Shown here one piece after another: positions 1-5,621 of a DNA stretch of 5,621 nt. Origin of the DNA: Paracoccaceae bacterium. Lineage in GTDB: Bacteria > Pseudomonadota > Alphaproteobacteria > Rhodobacterales > Rhodobacteraceae. Positions within the stretch are counted from its first letter, which is position 1, and each line of letters begins with the position of its first letter. A model generated the notes under the pieces. The model had not been told where the DNA came from, ran no database searches, and was given only the letters and a program-made list of their open reading frames with translations. The stretch is from positions 1-5,621 of the forward strand of contig SKOX01000025.1 of the NCBI GenBank assembly GCA_007119835.1, written 5' to 3'. Made by a program: the position numbers and the translations under genes.

Positions 1-189
1 AAGGCCGGCGCCGACCGCCGCCTCGAGGCGCTCGAGCCGGCCGGGCCAGAGCTCCTGCAGGCCCGGCGCGTCGAGGTCGCCGATCATCTCGGGCGCCATG
101 ATGACGACGCTCGCGTCAGCCTCCGCGGCGGCGGCGGACGGCAGGGCGAGCGCAAGGAGCGCCGCCGCAGCCAGGCGGCCGGGCCTCAT
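1..189 (-). CDS. Exported protein of unknown function, N-terminal 63 residues only
   Basis: The first 63 codons of a minus-strand gene that continues beyond the left edge. The start is the ATG whose first base is 189; it overlaps the TGA of the upstream lipoprotein gene in an ATGA, so translation is probably coupled by termination and reinitiation. No good Shine-Dalgarno stands before it. The translation begins MRPGRLAAAALLALALPSAA. It has a basic n-region (Arg2, Arg5), a hydrophobic core at about residues 6-18, and an Ala-rich stretch ending near Ala22 before Glu-Ala-Asp, a classic Sec signal peptide with a likely signal peptidase I site around residues 20-22. There is no lipobox cysteine, so the mature protein is probably periplasmic or secreted. 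The visible mature part (from about residue 23) is too short to place in a family, and I do not recognise it. Its role is unknown; position ties it to the ilvD transcript. Confidence 0.75.
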   Translation of the reverse strand, partial: MRPGRLAAAALLALALPSAAAAEADASVVIMAPEMIGDLDAPGLQELWPGRLERLEAAVGAGL

Positions 190-818
190 GCCCGCGGGTT
201 CACGGCGCGCAGCGATGCCGCGAAGGCCGAGAGGTAGCGCAGCGTCGCCTCGTGGCCCGGGCTCGCGCCCTGGAAGCCCTGGATGGAGAGCGCGGCCATG
301 CGGCCGTTCACGGTCATGAAGGCGCGCCAGAAGCGGTCCTCGACGCCCGGCATCGGCTGCTGGCCGCCGTCCTCGACCAGGACGTAGAGGATGTCGCCTT
401 GGCGTGTGGTCTGCAGGACGCGGGTGGCGCCTCCGTCGTCCGAGCGCCCGAGCAGGGCGCGGCCGCGCGGCGTGCCGAGGAAGGCCTCGAGGTCGTCGAG
501 CGTCGTGTCGCCGCCCTCGGCCACCAGGTCGGGGTTGGCCGAGATCGAGGCGGTCATCACCGCGCCCACCGGCGGCGTCCGCCCGCCGGGCTGTCCCAGC
601 AGGCCGCAGTCGGAGACCATGACGAAGGCGCCGCGTGGCCCGGACGTCGTGCTCGCCTCGTCGATGCAGAATCCGCCGGGGGCGGCGATCGCGATGGACT
701 CGCCCGCGACGGTGACGTTGGCGCGGTCGGGCGCGGTGAAGGCGACGCCGTCGGCGCAGCCGGCGAGCGCGAAGGCGGCAGCGGCGAGGGCGGCGAGCCT
801 AGATGTCGGCATAGACAT
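186..818 (-). CDS. Small lipoprotein of unknown function downstream of ilvD
   Basis: Encodes 210 residues. The N-terminus has Arg7, a hydrophobic Ala/Leu stretch at 8-17 and a lipobox Leu18-Ala19-Gly20-Cys21, so Cys21 should be lipidated. Ala22 follows the cysteine rather than Asp, which favours outer-membrane over inner-membrane retention by the enterobacterial rule. Two further cysteines, Cys51 (GGFCID) and Cys71 (VSDCGLL), could form a disulfide. The rest alternates predicted strands with a Gly/Asp-rich middle (about 100-155) and ends in an amphipathic segment near 188-206. The start at 818 is preferred over the in-frame ATG at 812 because a GGAG lies 6 nt upstream of it. The gene begins inside ilvD (20-bp overlap) and ends in a 4-bp overlap with the next gene. 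It resembles a lipoprotein I recall next to ilvD in Rhodobacteraceae, sometimes given unhelpful names such as cation transport ATPase; nothing here supports an ATPase. Function unknown. Confidence 0.85.
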   Translation of the reverse strand: MSMPTSRLAALAAAAFALAGCADGVAFTAPDRANVTVAGESIAIAAPGGFCIDEASTTSGPRGAFVMVSDCGLLGQPGGRTPPVGAVMTASISANPDLVAEGGDTTLDDLEAFLGTPRGRALLGRSDDGGATRVLQTTRQGDILYVLVEDGGQQPMPGVEDRFWRAFMTVNGRMAALSIQGFQGASPGHEATLRYLSAFAASLRAVNPRA

Positions 819-2532
819 GGGATTCTCCCTTCGCGCCCGGGTGGGTGACGGCGCCGAGCCGGGTCGGGCCGGCGGCCTGGGCGAACTTCCAGACCGCGCC
901 GGAGGTGTAGATCGTCGGCCGCGGCCCGGACCAGGCCTGCCGGCGCCGGTCGAGCTCGTCGTCCGCGAGGTCGACGGAGATCTCGCCCTTGGTGGCGTCG
1001 AGGGTGATCATGTCGCCGTCGCGGATGAGCGCGATCGGCCCGGCGAGCGCCGCCTCCGGACCGACATGGCCGACGCAGAAGCCGCGGGTCGCGCCCGAGA
1101 AGCGGCCGTCGGTGATCAGCGCCACCTTCTTGCCCATGCCCTGACCGGAGAGGGCGGCGGTGGTCGACAGCATCTCGCGCATGCCGGGGCCGCCCTTGGG
1201 GCCCTCGTTGCGGATGACGATGACCTCGCCTTCCTTGTACTGCCGTGCCTTGACCGCCTCGAAGGCGTCCTCCTCGCACTCGAAGACGCGGGCGGGGCCG
1301 GTGAAGCGGAGTTCCGCGTCGGTCATGCCGGCGATCTTCACGATCGCGCCCTCGGGGGCGAGGTTGCCCTTCAGCCCGACGACGCCGCCGGTCGTCGAGA
1401 GCGGCTTGTCGACGGGATGGATGACGCGGCCGTCGGGCTTGGTGTCGACGCGCTCGAGCTCCTCGCCGAGGGTGCGGCCGGAGGCGGTGATGCAGTCGAG
1501 GTGGAGCAGGCCGCCGCGGGCGAGCTCCTTCATCACCGCCGGCACGCCGCCCACCTCGAAGAGGTCCTTGGCGACGTACTTCCCGCCCGGCTTGAGGTCG
1601 ACGAAGTAGGGGGTGTCGCGGAAGATGTCGCAGACGTCGCCGAGGTCGAAGTCGATGCCGGCCTCATGGGCGATGGCGGGCAGGTGGAGGCCCGCATTGG
1701 TCGAGCCGCCGGTGCAGGCGACGACGCGGGCGGCGTTCTCGAGCGACTTGCGGGTGACGACGTCGCGCGGGCGGATGCCGCTGGCGAGGAGGTCCATCAC
1801 GGCGATGCCCGACGCGACGCTGTACTGGTCGCGGCTCTCGTAAGGCGCCGGCGCGCCCGAGGAGTTGAACAGCGCAAGCCCGATCGCCTCGCTCACGCAG
1901 GCCATGGTGTTGGCGGTGAACTGGCCGCCGCAGGCGCCGGCCGAGGGGCAGGCGACGATCTCGAGCCGGTGCAGCGTCTCCTCGTCGAGCAGGCCCGCCT
2001 GATGCTGGCCGACCGCCTCGAACAGGTCCTGCACCGTCACGTCGCGGCCCTCGAAGCGGCCGGGCAGGATCGAGCCGCCGTAGATGAACACCGACGGCAC
2101 GTTGAGCCGGACCATGGCCATCATCATGCCGGGCAGCGACTTGTCGCAGCCGGCGAGGCCGACGAGGGCGTCGTAGCAGTGGCCGCGCATGGTCAGCTCT
2201 ACGGTGTCGGCGATCGCCTCGCGCGAGGCGAGCGACGAGCGCATGCCCTCGTGACCCATGGCGATGCCGTCGGTCACGGTGATGGTGGTGAACTCGCGCG
2301 GGGTGCCCATGGCCTGCTTGACGCCGAGCTTGACCGCCTGGGCCTGGCGGGCGAGCGCGATGTTGCACGGTGCCGCCTCGTTCCAGCAGGTGGCGACGCC
2401 GACGAAGGGCTGGTGGATCTCCGCCTCGGAGAGGCCCATCGCGTAGTAATAGGAGCGGTGGGGCGCGCGCGACGGCCCTTCGGTGACGTGGCGGCTCGGG
2501 AGATTCTTCTTGTCGAACCGGGGGGCGTCCAT
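799..2532 (-). CDS. ilvD: Dihydroxy-acid dehydratase, short [2Fe-2S] type
   Basis: Converts 2,3-dihydroxy-isovalerate and 2,3-dihydroxy-3-methylvalerate to the 2-keto acids that precede valine, leucine and isoleucine; cytoplasmic. The 577 residues match the short form of the IlvD/EDD family rather than the roughly 616-residue E. coli form. By alignment in memory with E. coli IlvD, the iron-sulfur ligands are Cys56 (AAPCN), Cys129 (GCDK) and Cys201 (GACGG); metal ligands are Asp88 (TDG), Asp130, the carbamylated Lys131 and Glu453 (GMREM); the catalytic base is Ser479 (GRFSG). All are present. The first cysteine is absent in the E. coli enzyme, so a three-cysteine [2Fe-2S] cluster is likely. 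The N-terminus (MDAPRFDKKNLPSRHVTEGP) and a GAGG 7 nt before the ATG support this start. A sugar-acid dehydratase is possible in this family but less likely given the overall match. It is first in an operon with two envelope genes. Confidence 0.96.
   Translation of the reverse strand: MDAPRFDKKNLPSRHVTEGPSRAPHRSYYYAMGLSEAEIHQPFVGVATCWNEAAPCNIALARQAQAVKLGVKQAMGTPREFTTITVTDGIAMGHEGMRSSLASREAIADTVELTMRGHCYDALVGLAGCDKSLPGMMMAMVRLNVPSVFIYGGSILPGRFEGRDVTVQDLFEAVGQHQAGLLDEETLHRLEIVACPSAGACGGQFTANTMACVSEAIGLALFNSSGAPAPYESRDQYSVASGIAVMDLLASGIRPRDVVTRKSLENAARVVACTGGSTNAGLHLPAIAHEAGIDFDLGDVCDIFRDTPYFVDLKPGGKYVAKDLFEVGGVPAVMKELARGGLLHLDCITASGRTLGEELERVDTKPDGRVIHPVDKPLSTTGGVVGLKGNLAPEGAIVKIAGMTDAELRFTGPARVFECEEDAFEAVKARQYKEGEVIVIRNEGPKGGPGMREMLSTTAALSGQGMGKKVALITDGRFSGATRGFCVGHVGPEAALAGPIALIRDGDMITLDATKGEISVDLADDELDRRRQAWSGPRPTIYTSGAVWKFAQAAGPTRLGAVTHPGAKGESHVYADI
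819..829 (-). promoter_or_regulatory. Ribosome binding site of the lipoprotein gene, inside ilvD, in a small hairpin
   Basis: Read on the minus strand the site is GGGAGAATCCC followed directly by the ATG at 818. GGAG lies 6 nt from that ATG, which decides the start. GGGA and TCCC can pair around a GAA loop, partly hiding the site. It lies in the last codons of ilvD, where GGA, GAA, TCC and CAT are used instead of the GGC, GAG, TCG and CAC codons typical elsewhere in the gene. That fits a stretch constrained by two functions. Ribosomes finishing ilvD would melt the small stem. Confidence 0.6.
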
Positions 2533-2539
2533 GGCGTCA

Positions 2540-2547
2540 CCTCTCTC
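2540..2547 (-). promoter_or_regulatory. Ribosome binding site of ilvD
   Basis: Minus-strand GAGAGAGG, with GAGG ending 7 nt before the ATG at 2532. It is a strong Shine-Dalgarno at ideal spacing and confirms the chosen ilvD start. Confidence 0.75.
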
Positions 2548-2574
2548 GTCTGGCCGCTGGGGCGGAGCCGCCCG

Positions 2575-2603
2575 TGTCTAGGGGAGCCGCGCGGGATTCT
2601 CAA
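2575..2603 (-). promoter_or_regulatory. Candidate sigma-70 type promoter for ilvD
   Basis: On the minus strand, TTGAGA (2603-2598, five of six bases matching TTGACA) is separated by exactly 17 bp from TAGACA (2580-2575, a weak -10 with T, A and A in consensus places). Transcription would start near 2568, giving a leader of about 35 nt. That is too short for a peptide-type attenuator, so if this promoter is right ilvD is not controlled by a leader-peptide mechanism. The call rests on motif and position only. Confidence 0.5.
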
Positions 2604-2725
2604 GCGGCCCGAAGGTGGGCTCCGGGCCGGCTTCCTCCGGGTCGGGAACCCGTCGCGTCTTCCCGCCACTACGAGAGGCTCACCGGCTACGCGCCGTTCT
2701 GAGCTGCGCCAGCGGGGCGGGCGCA

Positions 2726-2754
2726 TTGTCTCCGGCCGGCCGCGCCACTAGCTT
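2726..2754 (+). promoter_or_regulatory. Candidate promoter for the CPBP gene, predicting a leaderless mRNA
   Basis: TTGTCT (2726-2731) and TAGCTT (2749-2754) are separated by 17 bp. The expected start point, 6-7 nt after the -10, falls on or beside the A of the ATG at 2761. The only purine-rich stretch before the ATG is GGAG at 2757-2760, which touches the start codon and is too close to act as a normal Shine-Dalgarno. Both facts point to a leaderless transcript. The -10 match is weak. Confidence 0.4.
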
Positions 2755-2760
2755 GCGGAG

Positions 2761-3627
2761 ATGGTTCTTGCCCAGCGGTCCGAAAGGTTCGAGGCGTGGA
2801 TCGCGCCGATGCGGCGGCGCGCGACGCTCTGGCGTGTCGTCATCGGCGCGGGCCTCGCCGGCGGGCTCTGGATCGCGGCGGTGGCCGCGTTTCTCACCCT
2901 GGCCGACGACGTCGGCCTGTCGCCAGAGCGCGGCGTGGTCGTCGTCTACCTCGTGAGCTTCGCCGTCCTGATCGTCGGCGCGGGCGCGGCGATGCGGCTC
3001 CTGCACGACCTGCCCGGATCGCGCCTGCTCGGCCCGGGCGAGCGGGTCGACGCAGGCCCGCTGCTGCGCGGCATCCTCGTGGTCGCGGCGATCGCGGGCG
3101 CGCTCTTCCTGCCGATGCTCCTCGTCGAGCCGCCCGAACGCCAGCAGGCGGTGGCGACCTGGGCGCTGTGGCTGCCGGCGGCGCTGCCCGCGCTCTTCGT
3201 GCAGGCCACGGCCGAGGAGGTGGTGTTCCGCGGCTACTTCCAGGGCATGCTGGCGGCGCGCTACGCGAGCCGGCTGGTCTGGTGGGTGCTTCCCGCGGCG
3301 GTGTTCGGCCTGCTGCACTGGAACCCGCAGATGGGCGAGAACGCCTGGGTCATGGTCGCGGCGGCGACGCTGATGGGCCTCGCGCTCGGCGACGTCGCGG
3401 CGCGCTCGGGCGGGCTGTCGCTGCCGATCGGGCTGCATTTCGCCAACAACGTCTGGGCGATGCTGGTGATGGCGACGCCCTCGCAGCTGTCGGGACTGGC
3501 GCTCTTCGTCTCGCCGCTCGATCCCGACGATCCGGCCGCGATCCGGGCGGCGCTCTTCGGCAACATGGCGCTGATCGCCGTGGTCTGGGGCGTCTACATC
3601 GTGATCTGGCGCTGGCGCCGCAGGTGA
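2761..3627 (+). CDS. CPBP-family intramembrane metalloprotease (Rce1/Abi type)
   Basis: A 288-residue polytopic inner-membrane protein with about eight hydrophobic segments (near residues 26-47, 58-78, 101-122, 133-150, 172-186, 195-213, 218-238, 264-284) and a basic C-terminal tail (RWRRR). All family motifs are visible: Glu152-Glu153 with Arg157 (AEEVVFRG), Phe182 to His186 (FGLLHWN) and His226 to Asn230 (HFANN). In Rce1-type proteases these acidic, His and Asn residues form the catalytic site in the membrane, so the protein is probably active. Family members process prenylated proteins in eukaryotes or bacteriocins and peptides in bacteria; the substrate here cannot be told. The start at 2761 is kept because residues 10-25 (FEAWIAPMRRRATLWR) look like a conserved cytoplasmic N-terminal segment. 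The in-frame Met17 (2809) is the alternative. It is divergent from ilvD and has no neighbour that suggests a substrate. Confidence 0.88.
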   Translation: MVLAQRSERFEAWIAPMRRRATLWRVVIGAGLAGGLWIAAVAAFLTLADDVGLSPERGVVVVYLVSFAVLIVGAGAAMRLLHDLPGSRLLGPGERVDAGPLLRGILVVAAIAGALFLPMLLVEPPERQQAVATWALWLPAALPALFVQATAEEVVFRGYFQGMLAARYASRLVWWVLPAAVFGLLHWNPQMGENAWVMVAAATLMGLALGDVAARSGGLSLPIGLHFANNVWAMLVMATPSQLSGLALFVSPLDPDDPAAIRAALFGNMALIAVVWGVYIVIWRWRRR

Positions 3628-3656
3628 CGGCGGGCGCGTCGGTCCGGCCTGGCCCA

Positions 3657-3683
3657 GCGGACCGCCCCGACGGGGCGGTCCGC
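3657..3683 (+). terminator. Perfect 13-bp GC hairpin after the CPBP gene
   Basis: The arms 3657-3669 (GCGGACCGCCCCG) and 3671-3683 (CGGGGCGGTCCGC) are exact reverse complements around a single A. In RNA the innermost pair would open, leaving 12 bp and a GAC loop. It begins 29 bp after the CPBP stop codon, the usual place for a terminator. No T-run follows, so it is not a canonical intrinsic terminator; it could stop polymerase with help or protect the mRNA 3' end. Confidence 0.55.
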
Positions 3684-3720
3684 CGGCTCGTGGGGGGCTC
3701 GATGCCCCCCTCGAGCCGGC
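3682..3720 (+). terminator. Second long hairpin in the CPBP-accD gap
   Basis: The outer arms GCCGGCTCG (3682-3690) and CGAGCCGGC (3712-3720) pair over 9 bp. A single T-T mismatch (3691 with 3711) leads to an inner 7-bp stem, GGGGGGC (3692-3698) with GCCCCCC (3704-3710), around the loop TCGAT. It shares two bases (3682-3683) with the preceding hairpin, so the two can form side by side almost fully. No T-tract follows on either strand. It is likely part of a double terminator or a structured 3' end of the CPBP transcript. Confidence 0.5.
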
Positions 3721-3763
3721 CCCGGAGCCGCCCACCCGAAGCCGTGCGGACGGGGGGCGGCGA

Positions 3764-3792
3764 TTGCATTGCCGGCGGGGCCCGGTTATCTA
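3764..3792 (+). promoter_or_regulatory. Candidate promoter for accD-folC
   Basis: TTGCAT (3764-3769) and TATCTA (3787-3792) are 17 bp apart and form the two least GC-rich spots in an otherwise GC-saturated gap. The predicted start near 3799 gives a leader of about 43 nt. It lies downstream of both hairpins, so accD-folC would have its own promoter rather than depend on read-through from the CPBP gene. Each hexamer matches consensus at only three bases. Confidence 0.45.
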
Positions 3793-3841
3793 GCCCGCCG
3801 ACGGCGCGATCGCCCGCGGCGCGGTCTGCACAGGTTCTGCG

Positions 3842-4750
3842 ATGAACTGGATCTCGAACTACGTCCGGCCGAAGATCAACTCGCTGTTCTCGCGGCGCGA
3901 GGTGCCCGAGAACCTGTGGGTGAAGTGCGACAGCTGCGGCACCATGCTCTTCCACCGCGAGCTCGCCGCGGCGCTCAACGTCTGCACCAATTGCGGCCAC
4001 CACATGCCGATCTCCCCGCGGGCGCGGTTCGGCGCGCTCTTCGACGGCGGTCTCTTCGTCGAGGTCGACGTGCCGAAGCCGGTGCAGGACCCGCTCGGCT
4101 TTCGCGACTCGAAGAAATATGCCGACCGGCTGAAGGAGGCGCGCAAGGCGACCCAAGCCGAGGACGCCATGCTCGTCGCCGAGGGCGACATCGCGCGGCT
4201 GAAGGTCGTGGCCGTCGCCCAGGACTTCAGCTTCATGGCGGGCTCCATGGGCATGTATGTCGGCAACGCCATCATCGCCGCCTGCGAGCGGGCGGTGAAG
4301 GCGCGGGCGCCGCTGGTGCTTTTCGCCGCCTCGGGCGGCGCGCGCATGCAGGAGGGCATCCTGTCGCTCATGCAGATGCCGCGCACCACCGTCGCCGTGC
4401 AGATGCTCAAGGAGGCGGGGCTGCCCTATGTCGTGGTGCTGACGCATCCGACCACCGGCGGCGTGACCGCCTCCTACGCCATGCTCGGCGACGTGCAGAT
4501 CGCCGAGCCGAACGCGCTGATCTGCTTCGCGGGCCCGCGGGTGATCGAGCAGACCATTCGCGAGACCCTGCCCGAGGGCTTCCAGCGCGCGGAATACCTG
4601 CTCGACCACGGCATGCTCGACCGGGTCGTGGCGCGCCAGCACCAGCGGCGCGAGCTCGCCACCATCCTCCGCCTGCTGATGCGCGCCGAGCCGCCGGTCT
4701 TCGCCGACCTGCCCGCGCCCGAGCCGGCTGCGGCCGAGCCCGCCGCCTGA
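3842..4750 (+). CDS. accD: Acetyl-CoA carboxylase carboxyltransferase subunit beta
   Basis: With AccA it forms the cytoplasmic carboxyltransferase that moves the carboxyl group from biotin on AccB to acetyl-CoA, making malonyl-CoA for fatty acid synthesis. The 302 residues are close to the E. coli length. An N-terminal zinc ribbon is complete: Cys29-x2-Cys32 (CDSC) and Cys48-x2-Cys51 (CTNC). The crotonase-like carboxyltransferase core follows, with [12 protein letters not shown] (161-172) and [16 protein letters not shown] (202-217), the glycine-rich loops that bind acyl-CoA and stabilise the oxyanion, then [19 protein letters not shown] (230-248). The last dozen or so residues are a Pro/Ala/Glu tail, probably disordered. 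The ATG at 3842 gives the typical N-terminus ([12 protein letters not shown]); a weak AGG lies 7 nt upstream. In many alphaproteobacteria accD follows trp genes; here a CPBP gene precedes it. folC follows after 8 bp. Confidence 0.97.
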   Translation: MNWISNYVRPKINSLFSRREVPENLWVKCDSCGTMLFHRELAAALNVCTNCGHHMPISPRARFGALFDGGLFVEVDVPKPVQDPLGFRDSKKYADRLKEARKATQAEDAMLVAEGDIARLKVVAVAQDFSFMAGSMGMYVGNAIIAACERAVKARAPLVLFAASGGARMQEGILSLMQMPRTTVAVQMLKEAGLPYVVVLTHPTTGGVTASYAMLGDVQIAEPNALICFAGPRVIEQTIRETLPEGFQRAEYLLDHGMLDRVVARQHQRRELATILRLLMRAEPPVFADLPAPEPAAAEPAA

Positions 4751-4752
4751 GG
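4749..4752 (+). promoter_or_regulatory. folC ribosome binding site overlapping the accD stop codon
   Basis: GAGG begins within the TGA of accD (4748-4750) and ends 6 nt before the folC ATG at 4759. The overlap fixes the folC start and implies that a ribosome terminating on accD sits on the folC site, which favours coupled translation. Confidence 0.65.
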
Positions 4753-4758
4753 TCCGCG

Positions 4759-5621
4759 ATGAGCCGGTCGAGCGACCGCGTGCTGGCGCGGCTCATGGCC
4801 CTGCACCCGAAGCTCATCGACCTGTCGCTCGGCCGGGTCGAGCGGCTGCTGGCGGCACTCGGGCACCCCGAGCGGCGGCTGCCGCCGGTGGTGCATGTGG
4901 CGGGGACCAACGGCAAGGGCTCGACGGTGTCGATGATCCGCGCGGGCCTCGAGAGCGGCGGCGCGCGGGTGCATGTCTACACCTCGCCGCATCTCGCACG
5001 GTTCCACGAGCGCATCCGGCTCGCAGGCACGCTGATCGACGAGGGCGAGCTCGTCCGCGTGCTCGAGCGCTGCGAGGCGGCGAACGGGCCGGAGCCGATC
5101 ACCTATTTCGAGATCACGACCTGCGCGGCGCTGCTCGCCTTCGCCGAGACGCCGGCCGACGCGGTGCTTCTCGAGGTCGGCCTCGGCGGGCGGCTCGATG
5201 CCACCAACGTCGTGGACGAGCCGCGGCTCACCGTCATCACGCCGATCTCCTACGACCACCAGTCCTATCTCGGCGAGAGCATCGCCGAGATCGCGGGCGA
5301 GAAGGCGGGCATCCTGAAGCCGGGCGTGCCCTGCGTCGTCGGCGACCAGCTCGGCGCGGCGCTCGACATCATCGAGGCGCGGGCCGAAGCGGTGGGCGCG
5401 CCGCTGCTCGTGAAGGGGCGCGACTGGACGGTCTGGGAGGAGCACGGCCGGATGGCCTTCCAGGACGAGGGCGGCGTGCTCGACCTGCCCCTGCCGGCGC
5501 TGATCGGCGCGCATCAGGTCGGCAATGCCGGCATGGCGGTCGCGGCGCTGAGGGCGCTCGGTGCCGGCGAGGCGGCGGCGACGGCGGCCGTGCGCGACGT
5601 GGAGTGGCCGGCGCGGATGCA
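4759..5621 (+). CDS. folC: Dihydrofolate synthase / folylpolyglutamate synthase, C-terminus cut by the window
   Basis: Adds glutamate to dihydropteroate and lengthens the glutamate tail of folates, using ATP, in the cytoplasm. The 287 codons seen are about two thirds of the usual 420 or so residues; the C-terminal Rossmann-like glutamate-binding domain is mostly missing because the gene runs off the right edge. The Mur-ligase-type ATPase domain shows the P-loop Gly49-Thr-Asn-Gly-Lys-Gly-Ser55, TSPHL (75-79), FEITTCAAL (117-125), LLEVGLGGRLDATN (137-150), Asp166-His167 (YDHQSYLG), the lysine expected to be carbamylated, Lys182 (EKAGILKPGVP), and GAHQVGNA (250-257). Reading is open to the end with no frameshift. 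The ATG at 4759 is 8 bp after accD with a GAGG at good spacing. The accD-folC pairing is a known arrangement in proteobacteria. Confidence 0.95.
   Translation, partial: MSRSSDRVLARLMALHPKLIDLSLGRVERLLAALGHPERRLPPVVHVAGTNGKGSTVSMIRAGLESGGARVHVYTSPHLARFHERIRLAGTLIDEGELVRVLERCEAANGPEPITYFEITTCAALLAFAETPADAVLLEVGLGGRLDATNVVDEPRLTVITPISYDHQSYLGESIAEIAGEKAGILKPGVPCVVGDQLGAALDIIEARAEAVGAPLLVKGRDWTVWEEHGRMAFQDEGGVLDLPLPALIGAHQVGNAGMAVAALRALGAGEAAATAAVRDVEWPARM

Noticed and set aside
186..812. Alternative lipoprotein start at 812
   Set aside because: The GGAG would be 12 nt away, against 6 nt for the ATG at 818; both give the same lipobox, so the biology is unchanged.
2533..2568. Possible attenuator or leader peptide before ilvD
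   Set aside because: The predicted leader is about 35 nt, with no small reading frame rich in Ile, Val or Leu and no terminator-like stem.
2638..2652. Small inverted repeat CGGGT-CGGGA-ACCCG between ilvD and the CPBP gene
   Set aside because: A 5-bp stem is expected by chance in such GC-rich sequence, and it does not overlap either promoter candidate.
391..2751. A 786-codon open frame on the plus strand, antisense to ilvD
   Set aside because: It is the mirror of ilvD in a GC-rich genome where stops are rare on the opposite strand. The translation is low-complexity (Ala, Gly, Arg, Asp, His, Val runs), has no known motifs, and ilvD itself is unmistakable.
2680..3735. A 351-codon minus-strand frame opposite the CPBP gene
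   Set aside because: Its translation is rich in Arg, His, Asp and Gln, as expected from the antisense of a hydrophobic membrane-protein gene; the CPBP motifs on the plus strand are convincing.
3350..4642. A 430-codon open frame on the minus strand across CPBP, the intergenic gap and accD
   Set aside because: It covers two well-supported plus-strand genes and the hairpin gap, with Arg/Ala/His/Pro-rich translation and no recognisable domain.
4474..5514. A 346-codon open frame on the minus strand opposite accD and folC
   Set aside because: It is antisense to folC, whose motifs are all intact; composition is typical of a shadow frame.
1..5621. CRISPR array, transposase, integrase, tRNA or toxin-antitoxin pair
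   Set aside because: No spaced direct repeats, terminal inverted repeats, recombinase motifs or tRNA-like folds were seen; all long genes are accounted for by housekeeping or envelope functions.

Overview
The window is very GC-rich, with G or C at nearly every third codon position. Its protein sequences, and the accD-folC pair with a short-form [2Fe-2S] dihydroxy-acid dehydratase next to a small envelope lipoprotein gene, suggest an alphaproteobacterium, most likely of the Rhodobacterales/Rhodobacteraceae. That assignment rests on recalled family resemblance, not on a search. I see no mobile element, CRISPR array, tRNA or rRNA. This is ordinary chromosomal housekeeping DNA with a few poorly characterised envelope genes.

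Left half (1-2532, minus strand): a compact three-gene operon read right to left. ilvD (branched-chain amino acid synthesis) comes first. It overlaps by 20 bp a gene for a small lipoprotein, which overlaps by 4 bp (ATGA) a gene for an exported protein that runs off the left edge. A promoter-like element (TTGAGA-17 bp-TAGACA) sits upstream of ilvD, and the lipoprotein's ribosome binding site lies inside the ilvD coding region.

Centre (2533-3841): a 228-bp divergent intergenic region carries promoter-like elements for both directions. A plus-strand gene for a CPBP-family (CAAX protease/bacteriocin-processing type) intramembrane protein follows; its candidate promoter predicts a leaderless mRNA. 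A 214-bp gap after it holds two long tandem GC-rich hairpins and a promoter-like element for accD.

Right half (3842-5621, plus strand): accD (acetyl-CoA carboxylase carboxyltransferase beta subunit, first committed step of fatty acid synthesis) is followed 8 bp later by folC (folate synthesis and polyglutamylation), which is cut by the right edge. The two are almost certainly co-transcribed, and the folC Shine-Dalgarno overlaps the accD stop codon. I find no strong sign of an undescribed system. The most uncertain biology lies in the two envelope genes tied to ilvD and in the hairpin-rich gap before accD.
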